From Eleftheria terrae (GTDB lineage: Bacteria > Pseudomonadota > Gammaproteobacteria > Burkholderiales > Burkholderiaceae_C), in assembly GCF_030419005.1 (NCBI RefSeq), contig NZ_CP106951.1:620001-684000 (forward strand): DNA of 64,000 nucleotides, read 5' to 3'. Positions 43,764 to 53,120 of the stretch are shown piece by piece. The number at the start of each line of letters is the position of its first letter. Position 1 is the first letter of the stretch. The position numbers were made by a program, and so were the translations under genes. The notes under the pieces are model-generated. The model saw only the letters and a list, made by a program, of their open reading frames with translations, did no database searches and was not told where the DNA came from.

Positions 43764-44726
43764 TCAGCCGCCGCGCAGCATCTTCTGCCGCTCGTCGCGC
43801 GGGGTGACGCCGAAGACGGCGCTGTAGCTGGTCGAGAAGTGCGAGCCGGAGGAAAAGCCGCACATCAGGGCGATCTGCAGCAGCGAATGCCGCGTCTCGC
43901 GCAGCAGGCGCCGGGCCTTGCCCAGGCGCAGCTCCAGGTAATAGCGCGAAGGCACGCTGTCCAGGTGCTGCTTGAACAGCCGCTCCAGCTGCCGGCGCGA
44001 CATGCCGACCAGCTCGGCCAGCTCCTCCGACTGCAGCGGCTCTTCGATGTTGGCCTCCATCAGGGCCACCGCCTCGGCCAGCTTGGGCACCAGCTGCCCC
44101 ATGCTGCCCGGCAGCGACTGGCGCTGCCGGGTGGCTGGCTCACGCACCCGCTCCAGGCACAACTCGTCCTGCACCGCCTGGCGCAGCTTGGCGCCGCACA
44201 GGGCTTCCACCAGCAGCAACAGCAGGTCGTGCACGGCGGCGCCACCGCAGCAGGTGGTCCATTTCTCGCTGACTTCGATGATGGCCGGCGAGGCGATGAC
44301 CTGCTCCGGCAACTGCTCGTGGCCCGCCAGGTCGGCCCAGTGCAGTGCCACGCGGCGCCCGCGCGCCCAGCGGCTGGCGGCGAACCAGCGCACGGCGGGC
44401 CCGAGCAGGAAGACCAGGGCCGCCTGCCCCGCCAGGCGCTTGAGGGTTTCGGCGGCCGGGGCGTCGGGGGGCGGCTCGGCCAGGAACAGGAGCGCCGGGG
44501 CGGTGTCCGGTGTGATGGCGGCGGGGCCGAGCCAGGCGGGGGCCAGGTCCGCGGCGCCCTGCCCGGCGGCGGCGGCCAGCACCGCGCCCGCCATGGCAAG
44601 CTCCACCGGCGGCAGCGGCTGCCAGTGCAGCAGGCCGCAGGACGGGCGCACGCCCTCTTGCGCCAGCGCCAGCCAGGGGCCGGGCAGCGGGCGTTCCTCG
44701 CCGGGGGCCGGCTCGATCTCGCTCAT
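43764..44726 (-). CDS. AraC-family regulator, ArgR/GlxA type
   Basis: 320 residues. An N-terminal DJ-1/PfpI-like domain of degenerate sequence (WFAASRWARGRRVALHWADLAGHEQ; EKWTTCCGGAAVHDLLL) and a C-terminal pair of helix-turn-helix units (ELAELVGMSRRQLERLFKQHLDSVPSRYYLELRLGKARRLLRE, broken here by a comment: the first unit ends at LFKQHL). This is the layout of Pseudomonas ArgR, the activator of the aru (arginine succinyltransferase) operon. It lies 37 bases after astE on the same strand, at the end of the aru gene block, so arginine-responsive control of the block is very likely. Confidence 0.85.
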   Translation of the reverse strand: MSEIEPAPGEERPLPGPWLALAQEGVRPSCGLLHWQPLPPVELAMAGAVLAAAAGQGAADLAPAWLGPAAITPDTAPALLFLAEPPPDAPAAETLKRLAGQAALVFLLGPAVRWFAASRWARGRRVALHWADLAGHEQLPEQVIASPAIIEVSEKWTTCCGGAAVHDLLLLLVEALCGAKLRQAVQDELCLERVREPATRQRQSLPGSMGQLVPKLAEAVALMEANIEEPLQSEELAELVGMSRRQLERLFKQHLDSVPSRYYLELRLGKARRLLRETRHSLLQIALMCGFSSGSHFSTSYSAVFGVTPRDERQKMLRGG

Positions 44727-44763
44727 GCGTCCAGCCTGCCAGGCCGGGCCGCGGCCGGGCCCG

Positions 44764-45720
44764 TCATGCGCTGACGACGCCGTCGGGCGCCACCAGCAGG
44801 CCGGCCCGCTGGCCCAGCGCCACCTTGGGGTTGGGGAAGACGATGCATTCGTCGTCGGACAGCGCCCGCACCACCTGCCCGCCCTCTTCGGCGATGGCCT
44901 CGCCGGCGGAGAAGCGGTGGAAGTTGGGCGCTTCGGGCGACAGCAGCAGCTGGAAGCCCTCGCTGGCGCGCACCAGTTCGCGGCTGACGCGGTAGTGGGC
45001 CATCTCGCCGCGGCCCACCGGGCCTGGCGCAGCACGCCGCACCAGCAGGTCAAGCGCCTGCTCGAAGCGCTGCAGCAGCTCCAGGCGGTTCTCGCCGAAG
45101 CGCCCCACCCGGCCCAGCTCCACGGTGCAGCCCGCCGCGCCCAGGCCGGCGCTCCAGGCGCTGAAGGTGCCGCTGGGCAGCGGATTGGACAGTGCCGCAT
45201 CGAGCCCGGCCGACGCCAGCCAGGCCAGCAGCGGGCCACGCACGGCCTCGGGCCCGTTGAGCGGCAGCACCGCGAAGGTGGGCCGCAGCGAGGGCCGGAT
45301 GGTGGTGTGCAAGTCCAGGTGCAAGGCGGGGCGGCCGCCTTGCAGGAAACGCGCCGCCGCCTCGCGCAGCACCGCGGCACGGGCCGGCTCGGCGCCTTCG
45401 CCGCTGGCACGGGCCGAGAACAGCCGGTTCAGGTCGACCTCCAGGTAGCGCCGCCCGGCGTTCACCGCCGGCGGATTGCCGATGCACACCAGCAGCTCGC
45501 ACTGCAGCTGGCCGGCCGAGGCGGCCCAGCGCGGCAGCAGGCCGGCCATCATCTCGATCGGCGCGGTCTCGTCGCCGTGCACGCCGACCGACAACAGCAG
45601 GCGCCAGCGGGCAACGCGGCCAAGCGGTGCAAAGTGCCAGACCTCGGGGGCCCAGGCCTCGCCCTGCCAGCCGGCGGCGGTGAAGCCGGCAGCAGCGCCG
45701 GCAAAATCAAGCAGAGCCAT
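44764..45720 (-). CDS. astE: succinylglutamate desuccinylase
   Basis: 318 residues, last enzyme of the arginine succinyltransferase pathway: N-succinylglutamate to glutamate and succinate. Zinc ligands appear as His and Glu in LLSVGVHGDETAPIEMM and His in LHLDLHTTIRPS; the catalytic Glu lies in CTVELGRVGRFGENRLE. Same strand as the other ast genes but separated from astB by three ABC transporter genes and a hairpin, so it may have its own promoter. Confidence 0.93.
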   Translation of the reverse strand: MALLDFAGAAAGFTAAGWQGEAWAPEVWHFAPLGRVARWRLLLSVGVHGDETAPIEMMAGLLPRWAASAGQLQCELLVCIGNPPAVNAGRRYLEVDLNRLFSARASGEGAEPARAAVLREAAARFLQGGRPALHLDLHTTIRPSLRPTFAVLPLNGPEAVRGPLLAWLASAGLDAALSNPLPSGTFSAWSAGLGAAGCTVELGRVGRFGENRLELLQRFEQALDLLVRRAAPGPVGRGEMAHYRVSRELVRASEGFQLLLSPEAPNFHRFSAGEAIAEEGGQVVRALSDDECIVFPNPKVALGQRAGLLVAPDGVVSA

Positions 45721-45729
45721 CGTGGCGTG

Positions 45730-45752
45730 GCGCCCGGCCTTGCGGCGGGCGC
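45730..45752 (-). promoter_or_regulatory. GC hairpin in the astE upstream region
   Basis: Seven-base stem (45730-45736 with 45746-45752) and 9-base loop directly before the astE start. It could attenuate expression or hide the ribosome site; weak evidence. Confidence 0.3.
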
Positions 45753-45779
45753 GGATCGAAAGGGTTGCAAAACGGCAGC

Positions 45780-45814
45780 ACGCCGGATTCTCCCAGCAGG
45801 CGCGGGCCCGGCGT
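45780..45814 (-). terminator. candidate terminator after the ABC importer genes
   Basis: On the minus strand, ACGCCGG (45808-45814) pairs with CCGGCGT (45780-45786), followed downstream by GCTGCCGTTTTGC with a four-T run. It lies 14 bases beyond the ATP-binding gene and would separate it from astE. Confidence 0.5.
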
Positions 45815-45828
45815 GCCGGCGGAGGCGC

Positions 45829-46593
45829 TCAGTGCGCCACCTGCCCGAGGAAGGCACGGATGCGCGGATGCTCCTGGGCGCCAAAGAACTGCGCCGGCGG
45901 TGCATCCTGCACGATGCGGCCCTGGTCGAAGAACAGGATGCGGTCGCCGACCTCGCGGGCGAAGCCCATCTCGTGCGTGACGACGATCATCGTCATGCCC
46001 GAGGTGGCCAGCTGCTTCATCACGTCCAGCACTTCCTTGACCATCTCGGGGTCGAGCGCCGAGGTTGGCTCGTCGAACAGCATCACCCGCGGCTGCATCG
46101 CCAGCGCCCGGGCGATGGCCACCCGCTGCTGCTGGCCGCCGGAGAGCTGGAACGGGTACTTGTGCGCATGCTCGCGCATGCCCACTCGCTGCAGCAGCTC
46201 CAGGGCCTGCTCGTTGGCCGCCGCCCGGCCCAGCTTGCGCAGGCGGCGCGGCGCGAGCGTCACGTTGTCGAGCACGGTCTTGTGCGGGAACAGGTTGAAC
46301 TGCTGGAACACCATGCCGACCTGGCGGCGCAGCGCCTCCAGCTGCCGCGGGCTGTCGCCCAACTCCATGCCGTCGAGCAGGATGCGGCCGCCGTCGTGCT
46401 TCTCCAGCCGGTTCAGCATGCGCAGCAGCGTGGACTTGCCGGAGCCGGAGGCGCCGACGATCACCGCGACCTCGCCGGCGTTGAAGTGCGTCGTGACGTC
46501 CTTGAGCACCGGCACCGGCCCGAAGCGCTTGCTGAGGCCTTCCACCCGGATCAGGGCCTGGGTGGCCGGCGTGGCCTGGGTGGGGTGTGTCAT
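45829..46593 (-). CDS. amino acid ABC transporter ATP-binding protein
   Basis: 254 residues, HisP/GlnQ/AotP type. Walker [10 protein letters not shown]-loop [14 protein letters not shown] (a polar amino acid importer hallmark), signature [16 protein letters not shown], Walker [13 protein letters not shown] and switch His in VTHEMGFA. Start at 46593 overlaps the permease stop by 4 bases. Forms the energy unit of the arginine-type importer within the ast block. Confidence 0.95.
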   Translation of the reverse strand: MTHPTQATPATQALIRVEGLSKRFGPVPVLKDVTTHFNAGEVAVIVGASGSGKSTLLRMLNRLEKHDGGRILLDGMELGDSPRQLEALRRQVGMVFQQFNLFPHKTVLDNVTLAPRRLRKLGRAAANEQALELLQRVGMREHAHKYPFQLSGGQQQRVAIARALAMQPRVMLFDEPTSALDPEMVKEVLDVMKQLATSGMTMIVVTHEMGFAREVGDRILFFDQGRIVQDAPPAQFFGAQEHPRIRAFLGQVAH

Positions 46594-47378
46594 GGCTGCC
46601 GGCCCTCCACGTCGAAGTGGCGCTCGATGGCACTGGAGATTTGCGTCATCACGGTCGTCAATGCGAGGTAGAGCACGGCCACCGTCACCAGCGTGGGCAC
46701 CGGCTGGAAGCTGGAGGCCTGGATGCGGTTGCCGACGTTGGTGAGCTCGACCACGCCGATGGCGTAGGCCAACGACGAGTCCTTCAACAGGGCCACCGAG
46801 TTGTTGACCAGCGGCGCCAGCGCCACCTTGAAGGCCTGCGGAAAGCTCACGTCGATGAAGGTGTGCCAGGGCGACAGCCCCAGCGAACGGGCCGCCTCGC
46901 CCTGCCCGCGCGGCACGGCCAGCATGCCGGAGCGGATGGCCTCGGCGTTGTAGGCACCGACGTTGAAGGCCAGCGCGACGCAGGCCGAGGCGAAGTCCGA
47001 CAGCTGCAGGCCCGGCACCATCACCGGCAGCGCAAAGAACACGAACAGCACCTGCACCAGCAGCGGCGTGCCGCGCACCACCCAGATGTAGAGCGAGGCC
47101 AGCCAGCGCAGCGGCGCGATGCGCGAGAGCTTGCCGAGCGCGGCCAGCACGCCGATGGCGATGCCGGCCACGCCGGCCACCAGGGTGAGCTGCACCGTCA
47201 CGCGGGTGCCCTCGGCGAAGGCACGGGCGTTTTCGCCAATGGGCTCCGGCGCCCAGGCCAGCGGGATGGACATCAGCCACAGCAGCAGCACCAGCACGCC
47301 AGCCGCCACCACGATGGTGGCGGTGCTGCGTTGCTGGCGGCTCCAGGCGGCGGGCCACTGCAGGGACAAGGCGGTCAT
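46590..47378 (-). CDS. amino acid ABC transporter permease
   Basis: 262 residues with about five to six membrane segments and the His/Glu/Gln permease motif: [17 protein letters not shown] at the start, [19 protein letters not shown], and the EAA loop [32 protein letters not shown]. Only one permease gene is present, whereas arginine systems such as Aot/Art have two, so the channel may be a homodimer. The ATG at 47378 has GGAGGG upstream. Confidence 0.93.
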   Translation of the reverse strand: MTALSLQWPAAWSRQQRSTATIVVAAGVLVLLLWLMSIPLAWAPEPIGENARAFAEGTRVTVQLTLVAGVAGIAIGVLAALGKLSRIAPLRWLASLYIWVVRGTPLLVQVLFVFFALPVMVPGLQLSDFASACVALAFNVGAYNAEAIRSGMLAVPRGQGEAARSLGLSPWHTFIDVSFPQAFKVALAPLVNNSVALLKDSSLAYAIGVVELTNVGNRIQASSFQPVPTLVTVAVLYLALTTVMTQISSAIERHFDVEGRQP

Positions 47379-47394
47379 GGCTGCCCTCCTGCGC

Positions 47395-48162
47395 TCACTT
47401 GCACCGCACGTCTTCGCCGAAGTAGCGATTCGACAGCGCCGCATAGCTGCCGTCGGCGAAGCTCTCTTTCAGCGCCTTGTTGTAGGCCTCGGCCAGGCCG
47501 GCATTGCCCTTGGCCACGGCGGCGGCGATGCGCTCCACGAAGATCAGCTCGCCCACCTGCATGCCGGCCTTCGGCTGGGCCTTGGCCGCGGCCTTGGCGA
47601 CAAAGCGGTCGGTCACCCAGGCGTCGAGCCGGCCCGACAGCATGGCGGTGCGGGCGTCGGTGTCCTGCGGGAAGTTCTTCACCTCCTTCAGTCCGGGCAG
47701 CTTCAGCAGGTTCTGCATGTAGGACGAGCCGGTCTGCACCGCGACCGCCTTGCCGGCCAGGTCCTGGGCGGTGCGCACCGCCGGGTTCTTCGACACCACG
47801 ATGCCGCCCGAGCAATAGTGCGGCTCGGTGAAGGTGACGGCGCGCGAGCGCTCCTCGGTGACGCCGTGCGAGGCGATCACCAGGTCCCAGCGGCCCTGGT
47901 TCAGGCCCGCCAGCAAGGCGTCGAAGCCGAGCGCCTTCCACTCCACCGACAGGCCCATCTTCTTGGCCACCAGCTCGGCCAGCTCGATCTCGAAGCCGCT
48001 GAGCTTGTTGTTCTCGAAGTGGTTGAAGGGGGCGTACTGCCCTTCGGACGCAATCACGATGCGGCCCTGCTTCTTGATGTCCTCGAAGCCCCGGGCCTGT
48101 GCCACGGCGGCCAGGCCGAGCCCCAGGACACCGGCGAGCACGCCGCTCCACACCTTGTTCAT
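47395..48162 (-). CDS. amino acid ABC transporter substrate-binding protein
   Basis: 255 residues with a signal peptide cut near AQA. Type II binding-protein fold: GRIVIASEGQYAPFNHFE, GFEIELAELVAKKMG, LNQGRWDLVIASHGVTEERSRAVTFTEPHY (the conserved Arg and Asp binding the alpha-amino and carboxyl groups) and AVQTGSSYMQNLLK. Located 40 bases after astB and before its permease, so arginine, ornithine or a succinylated intermediate is the likely ligand. Confidence 0.93.
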   Translation of the reverse strand: MNKVWSGVLAGVLGLGLAAVAQARGFEDIKKQGRIVIASEGQYAPFNHFENNKLSGFEIELAELVAKKMGLSVEWKALGFDALLAGLNQGRWDLVIASHGVTEERSRAVTFTEPHYCSGGIVVSKNPAVRTAQDLAGKAVAVQTGSSYMQNLLKLPGLKEVKNFPQDTDARTAMLSGRLDAWVTDRFVAKAAAKAQPKAGMQVGELIFVERIAAAVAKGNAGLAEAYNKALKESFADGSYAALSNRYFGEDVRCK

Positions 48163-48202
48163 GCTTGTCTCCTTGTCGCTTGTTGTCGAAGAAATGGAAG
48201 GC

Positions 48203-49543
48203 TCAGAGCTGCGGGTAGAGGCCGGGCAGCTGCAGGATCCCGCGCAGCTCGGCCAGCGCGGTGCGCACCTCGCCGATGAGCTGCGGATCGGCCAGGTCCT
48301 CGGGGGCCAGCCGGTCGCGGTAATGGGTGCGTACCCAGGCGCCCAGGCGGGCATGCAGCTCCGGCGTCATCAGCACCTGGCCCTGCAGGGCGTCGCGCTC
48401 CTCGTCGGTGAGCACCACGCGCAGGCGCAGGCAGGCGGGGCCACCGCCGTTGCGCATGCTCTGGCGCAGATCGAAGCTCAGCACTTCGGCGATCGGGCCG
48501 CCGCCCGCCACCAGCTCGTCGAGCACCCGGCTGACGCGCTCGTGCTCGCGGCATTCCTGCGGCACCACCAGCAGCATGCGGCCATCCTCGCGGGCCAGCA
48601 GCTGGCTGTTGAAGAGGTAGGAGGCCACCGCATCGTCCACGCTCATGCGGGCCCGCTCGATGCGCACCCGCCGCAGCGCGACGCCGGCTTGCTCGCAGGC
48701 GCCGGCGAGCCGGTCCATGGAGGCGGCCTCGTCGACGAAGGCGTCCTCGTGGTAGAGCAAGGTGTCGAGGTTGCCGACCGCAATGACGTCGTTGTGGAAC
48801 ACGCCTGCGTCGATGGCGGCCGGGTTCTGCTGCAGGTAGACCACCCGCGATTCGTTCAGCCCGTGCAGGCGGGCCACCGCGCGGCTGGCCTCGAGGGTCT
48901 GGCGCGCCACATGCACCCGCGGCGGTGTCACCTCGGCGTTGAATTCGGCCCGGCCGTAAACGAACAGCTCCACGCCCGGCACGCCGTGCCCGGCGGCAAA
49001 GCGGGTGTGGTTGGCCGCACCCTCGTCGCCGAACGCGCCGCCGGCCGGCAACGCCTCGTGCACCATGAAGCGCGTGGCGTCGGCGAAGATGGCACGCAGG
49101 CTGCGGGTGGTGTCCGCATGTTCCTGCGAGCGGTGCAGCTTGGCATTCAGGTTGGCCGGCGTGAAGTGCACCCGCTGGTCGGCCGTATCGGCCGAGGGGC
49201 TGACGGTGGCGGCATTGGCCGTCCACATGGCCGAGGCGGAGTAGGCCGCGGCCAGCAGGCGTGGCTCCTCGCGTGCCGCACGGGCCACCACCGCCGCGTC
49301 CTCGCCCTCGAAGCCCAGCTGGCGCAGCAGCGCCAGGTTGGGCCGCGCCAGCGGCGGCAGCACGCCCTGCGGAATGCCCCGCTGGCTGAGGGCCAGCATC
49401 TTGTCCAGCCCCTGCAGCGCCGCCTGGCGCGGGTTGGACACCGCGTGGCTGTTGCGCATGGAGGCGACGTTGCCCGACGACAGCCCGGCGTAGTTGTGGG
49501 TCGGGCCGACCAGCCCGTCGAAGTTGTACTCTCTGGCGCTCAT
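48203..49543 (-). CDS. astB: N-succinylarginine dihydrolase
   Basis: 446 residues, one less than E. coli AstB. Second step of the AST pathway: succinylarginine to succinylornithine, CO2 and ammonia. It begins [20 protein letters not shown], the family signature; catalytic Glu in [13 protein letters not shown], His in [12 protein letters not shown] and Cys in [15 protein letters not shown] are in place. Starts 5 bases after astD. Confidence 0.97.
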   Translation of the reverse strand: MSAREYNFDGLVGPTHNYAGLSSGNVASMRNSHAVSNPRQAALQGLDKMLALSQRGIPQGVLPPLARPNLALLRQLGFEGEDAAVVARAAREEPRLLAAAYSASAMWTANAATVSPSADTADQRVHFTPANLNAKLHRSQEHADTTRSLRAIFADATRFMVHEALPAGGAFGDEGAANHTRFAAGHGVPGVELFVYGRAEFNAEVTPPRVHVARQTLEASRAVARLHGLNESRVVYLQQNPAAIDAGVFHNDVIAVGNLDTLLYHEDAFVDEAASMDRLAGACEQAGVALRRVRIERARMSVDDAVASYLFNSQLLAREDGRMLLVVPQECREHERVSRVLDELVAGGGPIAEVLSFDLRQSMRNGGGPACLRLRVVLTDEERDALQGQVLMTPELHARLGAWVRTHYRDRLAPEDLADPQLIGEVRTALAELRGILQLPGLYPQL

Positions 49544-49548
49544 GCTGT

Positions 49549-51018
49549 TCACACCTTGAAGGGCAGGCCCGGCGCCGGCTTGGCCGGCAGGCTGGCGCGC
49601 GGCGCCGTCATGCCGGCCACCGGCCAGGCGCAGTAGTCCGCCGCGTAGTAGGCGCTCGGCCGGTGGTTGCCGGAGCGGCCCACGCCGCCGAAGGGCGCCG
49701 AGCTGGCCGCCCCGGTGGTGGGCTTGTTCCAGTTGACGACGCCGGCCCGCACCTCGGTCCAGAAGCGCTGCCACAGCGCCTCGTCGTCGCTCAGCAGGCC
49801 GGCCGCCAGGCCGTAGCTGGTGTGGTTGGCGGCGGCCAGCGCCGCATCGAAGTCGGCCACCCGCTGCACCTGCAGCAACGGGCCAAAGATCTCCTCGTCC
49901 GGCAGGCCCTGCAGGCCGCTCACGTCAAGCACGCCAGGCGACAGCAGGGCCGAGCCCGGCTGCGCCGCACGCATCTCCAGCAGCACGCGTGCACCCAGCT
50001 CGACAAGCGCCTGCTGGCGCACCAGCAGGTCGGCCGCGACGCGGGTCGACACCACCGGCCCCATGAAGGGCTGCGGCTGCGCGTTCCAGGGCCCGACCGC
50101 GATGGCCTGCGCCACCTCCACCAGCCGGGCCACCAGGCGCTCGCCGCGGGCGTCGTCGGGCACGATGAGCCGGCGCGCGCAGGTGCAGCGCTGGCCGGCG
50201 CTGACCCAGGCCGACATCACGATGTGGTGCACCGCCGCCTCGGTGTCCGCCACGTCCCAGGCCACCAGCGGGTTGTTGCCGCCCATCTCGAGTGCCAGCA
50301 GCTTCTGCGGCTGCCCGGCAAACTGGCGCGAGATGGCCGCTCCGCCCTGGAAGCTGCCGGTGAACAGCACGCCGTCGACCTCGGCATGCGCGGTCAGCGC
50401 GGCGCCCGTCTCGCGGCCGCCGTTGACCACGTTGAGCACGCCCGCCGGCAGGCCGGCGCGGTGCCAGCACTCGGCCATCAGCAGCCCCACCCCGGGGGCG
50501 TACTCGCTGGGCTTGAAGACCACCGTGTTGCCGGCCAGCAGGGCCGGCACGATGTGGCCGTTGGGCAGGTGGCCGGGGAAGTTGTAGGGCCCGAGCACCG
50601 CCATCACGCCGTGCGGCCGGTGGCTCAGCAGGCTGGCGCCGTCGGCACCTTCGGTGCGGCGCTCGCCGGTGCGCTCGCGCCAGGCCTGGATGGAGATGTC
50701 CACCTTGTTGACCATGGTGGTGACCTCGGTGCGTGCCTCCCACAGCGGCTTGCCGACGGCGCGTGCGATCTGCACGGCCAGCGTCTCGGCGGCCTGGTTC
50801 AGCTCGGTCTTGTAGCGCTGCAGCACCGCGATGCGCTCGTCCACCGGGCGGCGCGACCAGCCGGCGAAGGCGCGCCGGGCTGCCTCGCAGGCGGCCGCCA
50901 CCTCGGCGCTGCCGGCCTCGAAGCCGCGCCACACCGCCTCGTCGGTGGCGGGGCAGATCGAAGCCAGGGGCCGGCCGCCGCCGGCCTGCGGCTCGCCTTG
51001 TATCCAGTGGCTATACAT
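49549..51018 (-). CDS. astD: succinylglutamate-semialdehyde dehydrogenase
   Basis: 489 residues, close to E. coli AstD (492). Fourth step of the AST pathway, making N-succinylglutamate with NAD. Aldehyde dehydrogenase motifs: [43 protein letters not shown], the Glu in [12 protein letters not shown] and the catalytic Cys in [13 protein letters not shown]. The ATG at 51018 has GGAGA 8 bases before; it overlaps the end of aruG by 8 bases. Confidence 0.96.
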   Translation of the reverse strand: MYSHWIQGEPQAGGGRPLASICPATDEAVWRGFEAGSAEVAAACEAARRAFAGWSRRPVDERIAVLQRYKTELNQAAETLAVQIARAVGKPLWEARTEVTTMVNKVDISIQAWRERTGERRTEGADGASLLSHRPHGVMAVLGPYNFPGHLPNGHIVPALLAGNTVVFKPSEYAPGVGLLMAECWHRAGLPAGVLNVVNGGRETGAALTAHAEVDGVLFTGSFQGGAAISRQFAGQPQKLLALEMGGNNPLVAWDVADTEAAVHHIVMSAWVSAGQRCTCARRLIVPDDARGERLVARLVEVAQAIAVGPWNAQPQPFMGPVVSTRVAADLLVRQQALVELGARVLLEMRAAQPGSALLSPGVLDVSGLQGLPDEEIFGPLLQVQRVADFDAALAAANHTSYGLAAGLLSDDEALWQRFWTEVRAGVVNWNKPTTGAASSAPFGGVGRSGNHRPSAYYAADYCAWPVAGMTAPRASLPAKPAPGLPFKV

Positions 51019-52051
51019 GAAGCTTGTCTCCTGCATTGAGTGCGACCACGCGCACGGGGTCGCCGTCGGCCAGTTCGAGGGCGGCCAGCTCGGCCTCGCC
51101 GAGGTCGAAGCGGCCGTAGGCCGGCTGGCCACTGCTGACGATGACGCGGAAGTCACCGCGCACGGTGTTGCTCACCAGCACCGGGGCACCGCCGCTGCGC
51201 GGGGCGGGCCCGCCCCTGCGGGCGATCGCCAGCACGCTTTCGCGGGTGATGCGCAGCTGCTTGATGTGGCCTTGCAGCACCGGGCCGGCGTCGAAGATGT
51301 CGACGAAGCCCTCGTACAGCAGGCCTTCCTGCTCCAGCAGCCGGCGCGCGGGCGCGGTGTCGCGGTGCACCACGCCGATCACCTCGCGCGCGGCGTCGGT
51401 GAGGAAGTCGGTGTAGACCGGGTAGCGCGGCATCAGCTCCGCGATGAAGGACTTGGGGCCCAGGCTGCTGATGTCGTCGGCCTCGGCGAAGTCCATCCGG
51501 AAGAAGTGCCGCCCCAGGCTTTCCCAGAACGGCGAGGAACCGTCCTCGCGCTGCCAGCCGCGCATTTCGGCGATCAGCAACTCGGGGAACAGGTCGAGGA
51601 AACCGGCCGCGAACAGCAGCCGGCCCTTCGACAACAGTCGGCCGCACTGGCTGCTGCGGTGCGCTGGCGCCAGGAACAGGGTGCACAGCTCGGCGCTGCC
51701 GGTGAAGTCGTTCGAGAGGAACAGCGTCTGCTTGGTCGCATGCACGCCCAGCTCGCGGCTGGCATGCACCAGGCGGCCGACCCGGAAGTTGTAGAAGGCC
51801 TCGTCCAGCCCGACCGCCGCCTTCAGCGCGCTGACGCCGATCACCTCGCCGGAGCAGGTGTCCTCCAGCACGAAGACATAGTCGCACTCGGCGGCCGGCA
51901 GCTGGCCGGCGAAGGAGGCCACGGCCCGCTCGATGCGCCGGCCGAGCATGGTGCGGTCGGGCTTCAGCGTGGTCATGCCGGCACCCACCTGGCGGGCCAG
52001 CGACAGCAGCGCGTCAAGGTCGCCGCTGCGGATGGATCGGAACACGATCAT
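51011..52051 (-). CDS. aruG: arginine N-succinyltransferase, beta-type subunit
   Basis: 346 residues, AstA/AruG family. With AruF forms the succinyl-CoA:arginine acyltransferase that starts the pathway. Blocks: FRSIRSGDLDALLSLARQVGAGMTTL at the N-terminus, NFRVGRLVHASRELGVHATKQTL, ELCTLFLAPAHR, FWESLGRHFFRMDF and DIFDAGPVLQGH. The order after aruF matches Pseudomonas aruF-aruG. Nineteen bases separate it from aruF. Confidence 0.94.
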   Translation of the reverse strand: MIVFRSIRSGDLDALLSLARQVGAGMTTLKPDRTMLGRRIERAVASFAGQLPAAECDYVFVLEDTCSGEVIGVSALKAAVGLDEAFYNFRVGRLVHASRELGVHATKQTLFLSNDFTGSAELCTLFLAPAHRSSQCGRLLSKGRLLFAAGFLDLFPELLIAEMRGWQREDGSSPFWESLGRHFFRMDFAEADDISSLGPKSFIAELMPRYPVYTDFLTDAAREVIGVVHRDTAPARRLLEQEGLLYEGFVDIFDAGPVLQGHIKQLRITRESVLAIARRGGPAPRSGGAPVLVSNTVRGDFRVIVSSGQPAYGRFDLGEAELAALELADGDPVRVVALNAGDKLHV

Positions 52052-52070
52052 CGGGAAGTTCTCCTGCTCG

Positions 52071-53120
52071 TCATGCCGCCGCCACCATCACGCTGTCGCC
52101 TGAGGCGACGCCCAGCGCAGCCAGCGTGGCGGCCGGCGCCAGCAGCAAACCGTCGTCCAGCTTCAGCAGGCCGGCGCTGCGGCAGCAGCGGAAGTCGGCA
52201 GTGGGGCCGCAGCCGGCCACCAGCAGCTCGGGCACGCCGCCCGGCAGCTCGGCCGCCTCGATGACGCAGCGCTGCGCCGATGCCAGGGTGCGCAGCTTGG
52301 AGCCGTGGGCTTCGAGGATGGGGCCGCCGTCGAAGATGTCGATGTAGCGGTCGGCCTCGAAGCCCTCGGCACTGAGGATCTCGAAGGGCATGGCCGCCTC
52401 GGGGTGCATCTGCCCGAGCACGCCGCGCGCCTCGTCGGGCAGCAGCGGCACGTACACCGGGTAGTGCGGCATCAGCTCGACGATGAGCGTGCGGTTGCGC
52501 GCACCGGCCACCTTGCGCTCGACGTCCATGTAGTCCATGCCAAAGAACTTGCGGCCCAGCGCGTCCCAAAACGGCGAGGCGTGCTGCGCATCGGTCCAGC
52601 CGGCCAGCGAGACGAAGAATTCGCTGGCGAAGCGCTCGCGGCCGCTGGCCACCAGCATCAGCCGGGCGCGCGACAGCAGCTCGGCCGCCTCGGCCGGCAC
52701 CTGCTCGCGGGCGACGAAGAAGCTCAGCAGCTGGGTGTGGTCGGTGAGGTCCGAGCACAGGTTGAGCACATGCACGTTGTTGCTGATGCGCAGGTCGCGC
52801 GAGGCGTGGTGCACGACGTCGTTGCGATAGGCGAAGAAGGTGCCCTGCGAGCCGGCGGTGGCACGGATGGCCGCCACCCCGCGCAAGGCACCCTGGGGGT
52901 CTTCCAGCACCAGCAGGTAGGACTCGTCGCCCGGCACGTCGACGCTGCGGGCGGCCGAATCGATGCAACGCTCGACCGTCTCGCGGATCTGCTGCGGCGC
53001 GCGCGGCAGGGTGTGCACCTGCGGGTCGGCCTGCGCCGTCAGCTCGATCAGGGCCGGCAGGTCGTGCTCGCGCACCAGCCGCGCCACCCAGCCGCGTGAG
53101 CCGCTGGCCACCATGCTCAT
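52071..53120 (-). CDS. aruF: arginine/ornithine N-succinyltransferase, alpha-type subunit
   Basis: 349 residues, paralogue of the next gene. Shared blocks: VREHDLPALIELTAQADPQVHTLP, VVHHASRDLRISNNVHVLNLCSDLTDHTQL, SPFWDALGRKFFGMDYMDVE, VELMPHYPVYVPLLPDEA and YIDIFDGGPILEAH. In Pseudomonas the two subunits form an active hetero-oligomer on arginine and ornithine. The start overlaps the astC stop by 4 bases, so translation is coupled. Confidence 0.93.
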   Translation of the reverse strand: MSMVASGSRGWVARLVREHDLPALIELTAQADPQVHTLPRAPQQIRETVERCIDSAARSVDVPGDESYLLVLEDPQGALRGVAAIRATAGSQGTFFAYRNDVVHHASRDLRISNNVHVLNLCSDLTDHTQLLSFFVAREQVPAEAAELLSRARLMLVASGRERFASEFFVSLAGWTDAQHASPFWDALGRKFFGMDYMDVERKVAGARNRTLIVELMPHYPVYVPLLPDEARGVLGQMHPEAAMPFEILSAEGFEADRYIDIFDGGPILEAHGSKLRTLASAQRCVIEAAELPGGVPELLVAGCGPTADFRCCRSAGLLKLDDGLLLAPAATLAALGVASGDSVMVAAA